Source: Maribacter sp. PR1 (GTDB taxonomy: Bacteria; Bacteroidota; Bacteroidia; Flavobacteriales; Flavobacteriaceae). From it: DNA of 64,000 nt. The translations under genes and the position numbers were made by a program. This document shows, piece by piece, positions 36,284 to 44,843 of the stretch (position 1 is the first letter of the stretch; each line of letters starts with the position of its first letter). The stretch lies in contig NZ_JAQPCG010000003.1 of assembly GCF_028464145.1 (NCBI RefSeq), positions 248,001-312,000 of the forward strand, given 5' to 3'. The notes under the pieces were generated by a model. It did not search any database, had not been told where the DNA came from, and saw nothing but the letters and a program-made list of their open reading frames with translations.

Positions 36284-37236
36284 AAGCTGCAATCCGAAGA
36301 ATATATGGCGGTCCCGAGCAAATTTCAGTTGAAGAAATCAACCTACCCGATATCCATGATGATGAAGTACTGATTAGGGTACATGCTGCAACGGTAAATA
36401 GAACAGATTGCGCCAACCTTACCGCAAAGCCTTTTATTATGCGGTTAATTCTCGGGCTTTCTAAACCCAGAAAAGTAATTATGGGCACCGATTTTGCCGG
36501 TGAAATTGTTCAAATAGGGAACACTGTTACAAAGTTCAAAAAAGGTAATAATGTCTTTGGTTTTACCGATATTGGCTCGGAATCCCAGTCCGAGTATATG
36601 AAAGCCAACGTTAAGGATGTTTTTTCAATCCCAGATGGTGTTGGCCTTAAAGTAGCAGCCGCCAGTTTGGAAGGAGCACACTATGCATATACCTTTATCC
36701 ATAAAGTAAACATAGAACCAGGACAGAAGGTATTTATCAATGGAGCCACAGGAGCTATTGGATCTGCATTACTTCAGTTCGTAAGGCAGTACGATGTAAA
36801 AATTACAGCCACTTGCAACACAAAGAATATCGGTCTTATAAAATCCTTAGGGGCGGATAAAATTTATGATTACACAAAAGAAGATTTTACAACGGATACT
36901 GAATCGTACGACTTTATTTTTGATGCAGTGGGCAAGAGCACTTTTGGAAAGTGTAAACCCCTATTAAAGAAAAAAGGGGTTTATATTTCTTCTGAACTTG
37001 GACCTTATTCCCAAAATATATTCTATGCTTTATTTTCATTTTTAAAGTCTAAAAAAGTGATTTTTCCAATTCCATATGATAAACAAAAAACGATACCATA
37101 CCTAAGTAATCTTTTAAAATCGGGCACATTTAAGCCCGTAATCGACCAAGAATTCACGTTGGATGATATTGCCAAGGCCTATGATTTTGTAATGACCGGA
37201 GAAAAAACCGGTAATGTTGTCGTTGAAGTAGTATAA
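36280..37236 (+). CDS. Zinc-independent MDR alcohol dehydrogenase/quinone oxidoreductase
   Basis: 318 residues. GroES-like N-terminus (MKAAIRRIYGGPEQISVEEI), MGTDFAGEIVQIG, and the nucleotide-binding motif INGATGAIGSALLQF (~148-162). Zinc ligands are absent, as in NADPH:quinone oxidoreductases. It starts within the DUF1080 stop codon (ATGA) and ends directly against the start codon of the cation transporter, so all three are likely one operon. Confidence 0.88.
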   Translation: MKAAIRRIYGGPEQISVEEINLPDIHDDEVLIRVHAATVNRTDCANLTAKPFIMRLILGLSKPRKVIMGTDFAGEIVQIGNTVTKFKKGNNVFGFTDIGSESQSEYMKANVKDVFSIPDGVGLKVAAASLEGAHYAYTFIHKVNIEPGQKVFINGATGAIGSALLQFVRQYDVKITATCNTKNIGLIKSLGADKIYDYTKEDFTTDTESYDFIFDAVGKSTFGKCKPLLKKKGVYISSELGPYSQNIFYALFSFLKSKKVIFPIPYDKQKTIPYLSNLLKSGTFKPVIDQEFTLDDIAKAYDFVMTGEKTGNVVVEVV

Positions 37237-38031
37237 ATGAAGAAATCAATATTCGAGATAAGCAAGATGGATTGTCCATCCGAGGAAAATCTGATTCGGA
37301 TGAAATTGGAAGGTATCAGCTCTATTGTCCATTTGGATTTTGATATATCCAATCGGAAACTGGATGTTTATCATGAAGAAGATTCGGAAAAAATTGAGAA
37401 ATCCATTCTAGAACTGAACCTTGGTGGCAAAAAACTTTCAACAGTAGAGACGAACCAAAAGGATTTTAATGAAACCAACCATCAAAGAAAACTTTTATGG
37501 GTAGTACTCACAATAAATTTTTCTTTTTTCCTTATTGAAATGACTACTGGGTTCCTATCGAAATCCATGGGGCTGATTGCAGATAGTCTGGATATGCTGG
37601 CTGATAGTTTTGTATATGGTATTAGTCTTTTTGCTGTTGGAGGCACCTTAATGCGAAAAAAGAAAATCGCCAAGCTTGCCGGCTATTTTCAAATCGTATT
37701 GGCTTTGATAGGCTTTGTAGAAGTTCTTAGAAGATTTATTGGAACGGAGAAACTTCCCGATTTCTACACCATGATTATTATTTCCATTTTTGCACTAATC
37801 GCTAATGGTATGTGTCTTTATATTTTGCAAAAATCAAAGAGCAAACAAGAAGCACATATGAAGGCCAGTATGATTTTCACTTCAAATGACGTAATTATCA
37901 ATCTTGGGATAATTACAGCAGGGCTTATGGTACATTGGTTAGGCTCTAATAAGCCCGACCTAATTATTGGTACTATTGTATTTGTTTTGGTTATCCAAGG
38001 TGCTTTTCGGATTTTGAAGTTGAGTAAATAG
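37237..38031 (+). CDS. CDF-like cation transporter with N-terminal HMA-like domain
   Basis: 264 residues. Residues ~1-65 resemble a heavy-metal-associated ferredoxin-like fold with a single Cys (KMDCPSEEN) instead of CxxC. From ~85 there are about six transmembrane helices; GLIADSLDMLADSFVYG gives the D-x3-D pattern of cation diffusion facilitators in helix 2, while the helix 5 site reads SNDVIIN instead of H-x3-D. There is no C-terminal cytoplasmic domain. The transported metal is uncertain. Its start codon directly follows the stop codon of the dehydrogenase. Confidence 0.8.
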   Translation: MKKSIFEISKMDCPSEENLIRMKLEGISSIVHLDFDISNRKLDVYHEEDSEKIEKSILELNLGGKKLSTVETNQKDFNETNHQRKLLWVVLTINFSFFLIEMTTGFLSKSMGLIADSLDMLADSFVYGISLFAVGGTLMRKKKIAKLAGYFQIVLALIGFVEVLRRFIGTEKLPDFYTMIIISIFALIANGMCLYILQKSKSKQEAHMKASMIFTSNDVIINLGIITAGLMVHWLGSNKPDLIIGTIVFVLVIQGAFRILKLSK

Positions 38032-38049
38032 GGTAATATAAAACGATAG

Positions 38050-38649
38050 TTATTTTTTCCGTTTTACCAGCTCAGCCTCAATATCTTGTAAAGTAAACCC
38101 TTTAGCTTGTAATAGAATTAGATAGTGAAAGAGCAAATCGGCACTTTCATATAAAAATAAGTCATCATTACTGTCCATGGCCTCTATGACCGTTTCAACG
38201 GCTTCCTCCCCTACTTTTTGGGCAATCTTGTTTATACCTTTATCAAAAAGTGAAGCCACATAGGACTTTTCACCATCAGCTGCATTTTTACGTTCCGTAA
38301 TCGTGTTTTCCAATTCTGAAAAGAAACCAAAAGTGGAATCGTTTTCTTCACCCCAGCAAGTATCACTTCCTGTATGACAGGTAGGTCCCATAGGATTGAC
38401 CGAAATAAGTAATGTATCATTGTCACAATCATTTTTAATTTCAACTAGTTTTAGAAAATGACCGCTCTCCTCTCCTTTGGTCCATAACCTTGATTTGGTA
38501 CGACTAAAAAAGGTAACCTTGCCCGTCTCTTGGGTTTTTTGTAGGGCTTCCTCGTCCATGTATCCTAGCATGAGTACATTTTTAGTGCTAGCATCTTGAA
38601 TAATGGCAGGAACTAGTCCATCCGGGTTTTTGTTAAAGTCAACTTTCAT
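38050..38649 (-). CDS. hisIE: Bifunctional phosphoribosyl-AMP cyclohydrolase / phosphoribosyl-ATP pyrophosphatase
   Basis: 199 residues. The HisI domain (~1-110) has MLGYMDEEAL, TFFSRTKSRLWTKGE and CHTGSDTCW with the zinc cysteines; the HisE domain (~115-199) has QKVGEEAVETVIEA. It catalyses steps 2 and 3 of histidine synthesis. It is the last gene of the his operon, 10 bp after an inserted racemase-like gene. Confidence 0.95.
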   Translation of the reverse strand: MKVDFNKNPDGLVPAIIQDASTKNVLMLGYMDEEALQKTQETGKVTFFSRTKSRLWTKGEESGHFLKLVEIKNDCDNDTLLISVNPMGPTCHTGSDTCWGEENDSTFGFFSELENTITERKNAADGEKSYVASLFDKGINKIAQKVGEEAVETVIEAMDSNDDLFLYESADLLFHYLILLQAKGFTLQDIEAELVKRKK

Positions 38650-38659
38650 AGTTATTCTT

Positions 38660-39355
38660 TTATGCGTCTATTGCAAAGGCTATAGCAGCTTCTGAATGAA
38701 TTTTAGTGGTATCAAAGGTAGGAATATCGCAGTGTTTCTGTTGAATGAGCAAAGGAATTTCCGTGCATCCTAAAATAACTCCTTCGGCTCCAAGGTTTTC
38801 TGATTTTTGTATTACCTCTTGATAGACTTTTCTCGATTTTGATGTTATAATTCCCTTGGCCAGTTCATTGTAGATAATATCATGGACCAACTTCTGATCA
38901 GACTCCTTAGGAACCAAGGTATCAATATCAAATTTAGATTCGAGAATATGCTTATAAAAATCTAGTCCCATTGTGTATTTTGTTCCGAGTAATAAAACCT
39001 TCTTAAGACTCTTGGCTTTAATAACTTCACCAGTCGCTTCCGCTATATGCAATAAGGGTACGTTCGTTTTAGCTTTAATACTGTCCGCACAAAGATGCAT
39101 TGTATTGGCACCAATTAGAATAATCTCTGCACCTACCCTTTCCAATCTTTTTCCAATCTCGGCAAAGTCAGAATTCAAGGACTCCCAATCTCCTGCACTT
39201 TGCTTCTCTGAAATTTCTTGAAAATCAACAGATTCCAAAATCAGTTTACAGGAGTGTGAACTTCCCAATGCCCGATTAACGGCTTCATTTAAATACTGAT
39301 AATACAATTGCGTAGATTGCCATGTAATTCCACCTATAAGTCCAATTTTCTTCAT
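38660..39355 (-). CDS. Aspartate/glutamate racemase-family protein in the his operon
   Basis: 231 residues. MKKIGLIGGITWQST and GCTEIPLL are typical of the Asp/Glu racemase family (YgeA-like). The second catalytic cysteine is present (C197), but the first position is A83 (GANTMH), where paired-cysteine racemases have Cys and E. coli YgeA-type enzymes have Thr. One-sided or altered activity is possible. It sits between hisF and hisIE, 20 and 10 bp away, so it is cotranscribed with the histidine genes for no obvious metabolic reason. Confidence 0.85.
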   Translation of the reverse strand: MKKIGLIGGITWQSTQLYYQYLNEAVNRALGSSHSCKLILESVDFQEISEKQSAGDWESLNSDFAEIGKRLERVGAEIILIGANTMHLCADSIKAKTNVPLLHIAEATGEVIKAKSLKKVLLLGTKYTMGLDFYKHILESKFDIDTLVPKESDQKLVHDIIYNELAKGIITSKSRKVYQEVIQKSENLGAEGVILGCTEIPLLIQQKHCDIPTFDTTKIHSEAAIAFAIDA

Positions 39356-39375
39356 CGATTCGCTTTTGTATGTTG

Positions 39376-40131
39376 CTAAATTCTAACAGGAATTCCCTCT
39401 TTCCGTAATTCCTCCTTTAAATCCTTAATTTTAATTTCCTTAAAATGGAAAACACTAGCGGCCAAGGCAGCATCGGCTTTTCCTTCCTTAAAGGTATCCG
39501 TAAAATGCTGAATATTTCCGGCACCACCGGAAGCTATAATAGGAATATTCAATTCACCGGACAATTTTGAAAGCGCTACATTGGCAAATCCATTTTTAGT
39601 CCCATCGTGATCCATGGAGGTAAAAAGGATTTCTCCGGCACCGCGTTCTTCAACTTCTTTGGCCCATTCGAATAGTTTACGTTCCGTAGGGACTTTCCCC
39701 CCTACCAAATGAACAATCCATTCCCCATCAATCTGTTTGGCATCAATGGCCACCACGATACACTGAGAGCCAAATTTGGCTACTAGGTCATTAATCAATT
39801 GGGGATTCTTTACTGCTGAGGAATTAATGGATACTTTGTCCGCACCGTTATGAAGTAAAATGTCCACGTCTTCAACGGAGGAGATTCCCCCACCCACCGT
39901 AAATGGAATACTCACTTTCTCTGCTACATGATACACCAATTCCGCCAAAGTCTTTCTTTTCTGTTCCGTTGCCGAAATATCCAAGAAAACCAGCTCATCA
40001 GCACCCTCTTGACTATATATTTCGGCTAACGCTACGGGGTCTCCGGCATCCCGTAGATCCACAAAATTAACGCCCTTCACGGTTCTTCCGTCTTTTATAT
40101 CCAAACAGGGTATTATTCTTTTTGCTAACAT
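39376..40131 (-). CDS. hisF: Imidazole glycerol phosphate synthase cyclase subunit
   Basis: 251 residues, (beta/alpha)8 barrel. [19 protein letters not shown] at the N-terminus carries catalytic D11, and D130-equivalent lies in [20 protein letters not shown] binds phosphate. With HisH it forms IGP and AICAR. The normal partner order hisA-hisF is interrupted here by two inserted genes, and the start codon overlaps the end of the four-helix-bundle gene. Confidence 0.95.
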   Translation of the reverse strand: MLAKRIIPCLDIKDGRTVKGVNFVDLRDAGDPVALAEIYSQEGADELVFLDISATEQKRKTLAELVYHVAEKVSIPFTVGGGISSVEDVDILLHNGADKVSINSSAVKNPQLINDLVAKFGSQCIVVAIDAKQIDGEWIVHLVGGKVPTERKLFEWAKEVEERGAGEILFTSMDHDGTKNGFANVALSKLSGELNIPIIASGGAGNIQHFTDTFKEGKADAALAASVFHFKEIKIKDLKEELRKEGIPVRI

Positions 40132-40538
40132 AACTTAAAGGTACAAGGGTAAAGGTTTGAGGTACAAGTATATCGTATAAATTGTTTATTATTATCTGTT
40201 TTTTTCGCAGTTTTTATGGATGCCACTGTAATAGCTAATAACTCTGAAGCTTCTTTCTTTAATGGAATTATTTCAGGTTCAAGTTCTGGCCGCACTTCCA
40301 AAAAAAGTTCTAACCAATACACAGACTCATCAGCTTCTTCCTTTACAATTTTAAGTTTATTGATAAAATCTGCAGTGGATTTTGCCCTTTGAGAAGCACG
40401 ATAATTTGCACCAACCGGTCTAGAACATCGAATTAACTGCCTTGCCCAAGCATCATATTCTCGAGATTTAGGAAGCTTGGAGCAAAAATGCCAACAATCA
40501 ACAGCAAATTTTTGAGTTCTAGATTTTAAATTCTGCAT
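40125..40538 (-). CDS. Four-helix-bundle protein (23S rRNA intervening-sequence type)
   Basis: 137 residues. The pattern [15 protein letters not shown]...[33 protein letters not shown] and a final helix matches the family of small four-helix-bundle proteins (TIGR02436) first known from intervening sequences of 23S rRNA genes. The last ~15 residues are encoded by the flanking repeat and the stop codon lies inside the hisF start region, consistent with insertion of the unit here. Function unknown. Confidence 0.85.
   Translation of the reverse strand: MQNLKSRTQKFAVDCWHFCSKLPKSREYDAWARQLIRCSRPVGANYRASQRAKSTADFINKLKIVKEEADESVYWLELFLEVRPELEPEIIPLKKEASELLAITVASIKTAKKTDNNKQFIRYTCTSNLYPCTFKLC
40138..40168. 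repeat. Left inverted arm flanking the four-helix-bundle gene
   Basis: AGGTACAAGGGTAAAGG TTTGAGGTACAAG, imperfect inverted match of 40564-40598. It lies between the four-helix-bundle coding core and the hisF start. Confidence 0.6.
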
Positions 40539-40563
40539 ATTTTAAATTTGATATAAGAACATT

Positions 40564-40598
40564 TTACCTCAAACCTTGTATTTTTAACCTCGTACCTC
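40564..40598. repeat. Right inverted arm flanking the four-helix-bundle gene
   Basis: TTACCTCAAACCTTGTA ... TTAACCTCGTACCTC is the imperfect reverse complement of 40138-40168. It abuts the stop codon of the DinB-like gene. Confidence 0.6.
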
Positions 40599-40599
40599 A

Positions 40600-41115
40600 T
40601 TATTCATTTTTAGTATTCAAATCCAGTCCGTCATAAAATCCAAGGTCTTTGTTTCTTAATAATTTCACCCAAAAGGCTATTTGTCCGGTATGATAGGAAT
40701 AGTGTTCAACGGCATGCATAATAACACCCACGCCCGAAAAAGAAAAACCTTGAACTGAGCGAATCTTTACCAATTGCTCCGACCTTGCATCAAAAATGAC
40801 TCGTTTTGCCGTATCCACGGTGTCTTTCAATTTTTTAAGCAATTCTAGTTTAGTTAGTCCACCGGATGCCGAAAACTCAGAATCCCGTTGTCTGTCATCT
40901 TCATTTTCACCCAATGAGGAGATTATATATTGCGTGATATTACCACAGAGATGGAGTATCAGGTTTCCCATACTGTTAAGTGAATCGTTGGGTTTTTGCC
41001 ATATTTCTTCCTCAGATATATTGCTTAGGCTTTTATTAATCATCCGAGTACTTTCCTCCATTCTGTACAGGGCGTTTTTGACCAACTCCTCTACTAACTG
41101 TGCTTCTTTATCCAT
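40600..41115 (-). CDS. DinB-like (DUF1572-type) helical protein in the his operon
   Basis: 171 residues, a four-helix bundle with His residues placed as in the DinB/YfiT metal-binding superfamily: [10 protein letters not shown] (~H55), then [17 protein letters not shown] (~135-150) near the C-terminus. Some relatives are thiol transferases; the function here is unknown. It overlaps the end of hisA by 8 bp, so it is translationally coupled to the histidine genes. Confidence 0.82.
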   Translation of the reverse strand: MDKEAQLVEELVKNALYRMEESTRMINKSLSNISEEEIWQKPNDSLNSMGNLILHLCGNITQYIISSLGENEDDRQRDSEFSASGGLTKLELLKKLKDTVDTAKRVIFDARSEQLVKIRSVQGFSFSGVGVIMHAVEHYSYHTGQIAFWVKLLRNKDLGFYDGLDLNTKNE

Positions 41116-41938
41116 GATTTAGTATAAACGCTTCCAATTGTTTTAAACGGATTCTATTTTCGTAAATGGCTTTACCAATAATGGTTCCCTCACATCCCAT
41201 TTCCGCAAGTTTCGGCAACTCTTCAAAGGTGGAAATACCACCGGAAGCAATTAGTTTCAGGTCTGATGTCCCCTTGAGCGACCTTTGCCCAGCGGAGTCG
41301 GGGTAAGTCGAAAGGTCTTCATTAGTTCTCGACTTCGCTCGAACTGACAGGTTATAATTATTTGTGCTTTCCAATATCTTTCTGTATAATTCAAACGAGG
41401 GACCCTGCAGCATACCGTCCTTGGAAATATCGGTACAGATAACATAGGTGATACCTTTTTTTTGATAGTTCTGAATAAAGGGTATCAATTCCTCTTTCGA
41501 TTCTTCCTGCCAACCGGAAACCGCAACTTTTTCGTCCGTGGCATCCGCACCGAGGATAATTTTATCTGCGCCATGTTTTGCAATCCATCCTGTAAATACT
41601 TCCCTGTTTTTTACGGCGATACTACCTCCTGTAATTTGACTGGCTCCGCTTTCGAAAGCAATCTTTAAATCATCATCCGTTTTTAAACCACCTCCAAAAT
41701 CAATCTTCAGATTTGTATTTGAAGCAATTTGCTCTAAAACTTTATGATTTACAATATGCTTGGATTTTGCGCCGTCCAGATCTACCAAATGCAGGTATTG
41801 TATTCCGTGGGCTTCAAACTCCTTGGCAACTTCCAAAGGATTTTCATTGTATATTTTCTTGGTATCATAATCTCCCTTGGAGAGCCTTACGCACTTCCCT
41901 TCTATGATATCTATAGCTGGAATTATTCTCATTTTCAT
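41108..41938 (-). CDS. hisA: ProFAR isomerase carrying a 30-residue repeat-derived insertion
   Basis: 276 residues against ~240-250 for the family. [21 protein letters not shown] carries the catalytic Asp (D10), and D170 in [11 protein letters not shown] is the second. Residues ~197-226 (from [13 protein letters not shown] to SLKGTSD) have no counterpart in the family; without them the junction reads [12 protein letters not shown] as expected. The extra segment lies between helix 6 and strand 7, on the side opposite the active site, so the enzyme is probably active. It isomerises ProFAR to PRFAR. Confidence 0.93.
   Translation of the reverse strand: MKMRIIPAIDIIEGKCVRLSKGDYDTKKIYNENPLEVAKEFEAHGIQYLHLVDLDGAKSKHIVNHKVLEQIASNTNLKIDFGGGLKTDDDLKIAFESGASQITGGSIAVKNREVFTGWIAKHGADKIILGADATDEKVAVSGWQEESKEELIPFIQNYQKKGITYVICTDISKDGMLQGPSFELYRKILESTNNYNLSVRAKSRTNEDLSTYPDSAGQRSLKGTSDLKLIASGGISTFEELPKLAEMGCEGTIIGKAIYENRIRLKQLEAFILNHG
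41258..41352. mobile_element. 90-bp palindromic element inserted in frame in hisA
   Basis: CAGGT at 41258-41262 and again at 41348-41352, exactly 90 bp apart, flank sequence with two palindromic halves: GTTCTCGACTTCGCTCGAAC (41325-41344) and a GACCTTT...AAAGGTC arm pair. The first half matches the palindromes at 17814 and 44816. The length is a multiple of three and contains no stop in the hisA frame. A 5-bp duplication is what a transposition-like event would leave. Confidence 0.8.
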
Positions 41939-41947
41939 TAGTAACTT

Positions 41948-42529
41948 TTACATTTTCAAAAAATTCACTAGGATACGCTCTCCAATATCACTGCTCTTTT
42001 CGGGGTGAAACTGAGTTCCATAAAAATTATCATGCATTAAAGCAGCACTATAATCTACGCCATATGAAGATGTGGCAATGGTTTGCTTACAGATGGGTGC
42101 ATAAAAACTATGGACTAAGTAAATATGGCTTTTCTCATCAACATCATTAAACAAAACCGATTTGAGCTTTGCAATTTGATTCCATCCTATCTGTGGCACC
42201 TTTACCTTTTTGGAAAATCGGACAACATCTACATCAAAAATACCTAGCCCTTTCGTATTCCCCTCTTCGGATCCATTGCACATCAACTGCATTCCCAAAC
42301 AGATTCCCAGTACAGGTTGCGTCAAAGTAGGAATCAATTTATCCAGATGACTTTCCCTCAGTTTTTTCATGGCGCTACTCGCCTCGCCCACTCCGGGGAA
42401 AATAACTTTATCGGCGTTTCTTATTTCATTCACATCATGACTTAGAATTGCTTCATATCCCAATCTTTTTATGGCAAATTTGATGCTCTGTATATTTCCC
42501 GCACCATAATTAATAATGACAATCTTCAT
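41948..42529 (-). CDS. hisH: Imidazole glycerol phosphate synthase glutaminase subunit
   Basis: 193 residues, class I glutamine amidotransferase. FPGVGEAS, the nucleophile elbow GICLGMQLM with Cys ~77, and GTQFHPEKSS with the His-Glu pair are all intact. It delivers ammonia to HisF. It is 9 bp from hisA and 83 bp from hisB, where the gap holds nothing recognisable. Confidence 0.95.
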   Translation of the reverse strand: MKIVIINYGAGNIQSIKFAIKRLGYEAILSHDVNEIRNADKVIFPGVGEASSAMKKLRESHLDKLIPTLTQPVLGICLGMQLMCNGSEEGNTKGLGIFDVDVVRFSKKVKVPQIGWNQIAKLKSVLFNDVDEKSHIYLVHSFYAPICKQTIATSSYGVDYSAALMHDNFYGTQFHPEKSSDIGERILVNFLKM

Positions 42530-42612
42530 GATAATATTTATTCAGTATTGAGTTTTAAGTGCGACCAAATTTTCAGTGTGTTTAATGGATAGTCCTTTAA
42601 AGCATGTATTAT

Positions 42613-43755
42613 TTAAAGAACTCCTTTTGTTGATGGCAGTACCATCTTTTCTACATCGCGTTTTACCGCCATTTTAATGCTCTTGGCAAAGGCCTTAAAA
42701 ATGGCTTCTATTTTATGGTGTTCATTTGTACCCTCCGCTTTAATATTGAGATTGGCCTTTGCACCGTCCGAAAAAGATTTAAAGAAATGATGGAACATCT
42801 CCGTAGGCATATCCCCAATTTTCTCTCTCTTAAATTCGGCATCCCAGACCAACCAATTTCTACCTCCAAAATCGATAGCTACCTGTGCCAAACAATCATC
42901 CATGGGCAAGCAGAATCCGTATCGTTCAATTCCTAGCTTGTTTCCCAGAGCAGTATAAAACACTTCTCCCAAAGCAATCCCTGTATCCTCGATAGTATGA
43001 TGTTCGTCCACTTCTAAATCCCCGTCCACCTTAATTTTGAGGTCCATTTGTCCATGACGCGCCAATTGATCTAGCATATGGTCAAAAAATGCTAGTCCGG
43101 TTTTTATATCGCTCTTGCCAGTCCCATCCAAGCTTAATTCAATGGATATATCGGTTTCATTGGTCTTTCGGTGCGTGGCTCCCCTTCTATCCTTAAGTTT
43201 TAGAAACTCATAGATTTTCTCCCAGTCGTTATTCTCAAGAGCTATGACGCTATCCAATGCTTCTCTTTTTACGGTGATTTCTCCGGTACCCAGATGGGTC
43301 TCATCATTAATATAGATACCTTTTGCCTCCAAATTCTTTGCCAATTCCATATCTGTGAGCCGGTCCCCGATAACATAGGAATTTTGTAAGTCATAATCAT
43401 CCGAAAAATATTCTGTTAACAAACCAGTACCTGGTTTTCTAGTATTGGCATTTTCATGCGGAAAGGTTCTGTCCAAAAAGACCTTATCAAAAACGACACC
43501 TTCGTTCTCAAAAGATTTTAAAATGAAATTATGTACGGGCCAAAAAGTTTCTTCCGGAAAGACCTCTGTACCCAAGCCATCCTGATTGGTTATCATTACC
43601 AATTCATAATCCAATTCCTTGGCTATTTTACCTAAAAATGTAAAGGCCTTGGGATAGAAAACCATTTTTTCAAAAGCATCTATTTGCTCGTCAGCCGTTT
43701 CTTTTATAATAGTGCCATCGCGGTCTATAAATAAAACTTTTTTTTTGTTTTCCAT
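42613..43755 (-). CDS. hisB: Bifunctional histidinol-phosphatase / imidazoleglycerol-phosphate dehydratase
   Basis: 380 residues. The N-terminal HAD phosphatase (~1-170) has FIDRDGTI and MITNQDG; the C-terminal IGP dehydratase (~185-380) has [13 protein letters not shown] and [15 protein letters not shown] with the manganese histidines. The fusion is typical of enterobacteria and Bacteroidota. Steps 6 and 8 of the pathway. It ends 3 bp after the hisC stop. Confidence 0.96.
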   Translation of the reverse strand: MENKKKVLFIDRDGTIIKETADEQIDAFEKMVFYPKAFTFLGKIAKELDYELVMITNQDGLGTEVFPEETFWPVHNFILKSFENEGVVFDKVFLDRTFPHENANTRKPGTGLLTEYFSDDYDLQNSYVIGDRLTDMELAKNLEAKGIYINDETHLGTGEITVKREALDSVIALENNDWEKIYEFLKLKDRRGATHRKTNETDISIELSLDGTGKSDIKTGLAFFDHMLDQLARHGQMDLKIKVDGDLEVDEHHTIEDTGIALGEVFYTALGNKLGIERYGFCLPMDDCLAQVAIDFGGRNWLVWDAEFKREKIGDMPTEMFHHFFKSFSDGAKANLNIKAEGTNEHHKIEAIFKAFAKSIKMAVKRDVEKMVLPSTKGVL

Positions 43756-43758
43756 ATT

Positions 43759-44802
43759 TTAGGATAATGATTTTAAAACGTCTTTCAATTTATTATTTTC
43801 ATCTTTGGTACCTATGGTAAATCGGAGTGTATTCTCACATAAGGGCTGCGTTGTTCTATTTCGAATTACAATACCCTTTCTAAGAAGTTCATTATATCTT
43901 TTATCCGCATCATCAACCTTGACTAAAATAAAATTAGCATCCGTCGGATAAATTTTGGACACAAACGGAATGGATTTCAGGGTTTCATTCAATTTTTGGC
44001 GCTCCCCTAAAATGCTGTTGACTTCCTGTTTAACCCTTTCCATATCAGCAAACCGTTCAATGGCCCGTTGCTGTGTAAGTTCGTTTACATTGTAAGGTGG
44101 TTTAATTTTATTTAAAATCGATATGATATCCGAGGAAGCAAAACAGATACCCAAACGGATACCCGCCATACCATAGGCTTTAGACAAGGTCTGTGTTATA
44201 ATGAGGTTAGGATATTCCGATAATTTGGAAATCCAGCTTTCTTCATTTGAAAAATCAATATATGCTTCATCGATGACAACCAATCCCTTGAATTCCTTCA
44301 ATAATCGAATAATACTATTTTTATTAAAACTATTCCCCGTGGGATTGTTGGGCGAGCATATAAAAATAATCTTGGTGTGATTATCCACATTCGCTAGAAT
44401 AGTATCTACATCGGGTTGGAAATTATCCAACAATAAAACCTCCCTATTCCCAACAACATTAATATCCGCCAATACTTTATACATGCCATACGTTGGGGGC
44501 AAAGTAATGACGTTATCCGCTTTTGGCTCACAGAAAGCTCGAAATAATAAGTCCAATACTTCATCACTTCCATTTCCCAATAAAACATTACGTTCTAAAA
44601 TACTCTTTTGTTGGGCCAATACGGCCTTTAGACTTCTTTGTTGAGGGTCGGGATATCGGTTGACTCCATTTTGAAAAGGATTTTCATTGGCATCCAAAAA
44701 AACCATTTCAGACCCATCAGATACGTATTCATCACGTGCAGAAGAATAGGGTTTTAATCCCTTTACGTTTTCCCTAGTAATTTTATCTAAATTGAAACTC
44801 AT
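43759..44802 (-). CDS. hisC: Histidinol-phosphate aminotransferase
   Basis: 347 residues from the ATG at 44802 (MSFNLDKITRENV). The frame is open 13 codons further, but those codons lie in the palindromic repeat. PLP fold type I: NENPFQN near the start, GNGSDEVLDLLFRAF, SPNNPTGN and the lysine motif TLSKAYGMAGIRLG. It converts imidazole acetol phosphate to histidinol phosphate with glutamate as donor. Confidence 0.94.
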   Translation of the reverse strand: MSFNLDKITRENVKGLKPYSSARDEYVSDGSEMVFLDANENPFQNGVNRYPDPQQRSLKAVLAQQKSILERNVLLGNGSDEVLDLLFRAFCEPKADNVITLPPTYGMYKVLADINVVGNREVLLLDNFQPDVDTILANVDNHTKIIFICSPNNPTGNSFNKNSIIRLLKEFKGLVVIDEAYIDFSNEESWISKLSEYPNLIITQTLSKAYGMAGIRLGICFASSDIISILNKIKPPYNVNELTQQRAIERFADMERVKQEVNSILGERQKLNETLKSIPFVSKIYPTDANFILVKVDDADKRYNELLRKGIVIRNRTTQPLCENTLRFTIGTKDENNKLKDVLKSLS

Positions 44803-44815
44803 AGTACTCAAATGA

Positions 44816-44841
44816 GGTCTCGACTCCGCTCGACCTGACAA
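44816..44841. repeat. REP-like palindrome copy between hisD and hisC
   Basis: GGTCTCGACTCCGCTCGACC followed by TGACAA; it fills the 41-bp gap between the hisD stop and the hisC start. One mismatch to the reverse complement of 17814-17833. Confidence 0.75.
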
Positions 44842-44843
44842 GG

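Noticed and set aside
44803-44841. N-terminal extension of HisC
   Set aside because: These 13 codons fall in the palindromic repeat; the family start is the ATG at 44802.
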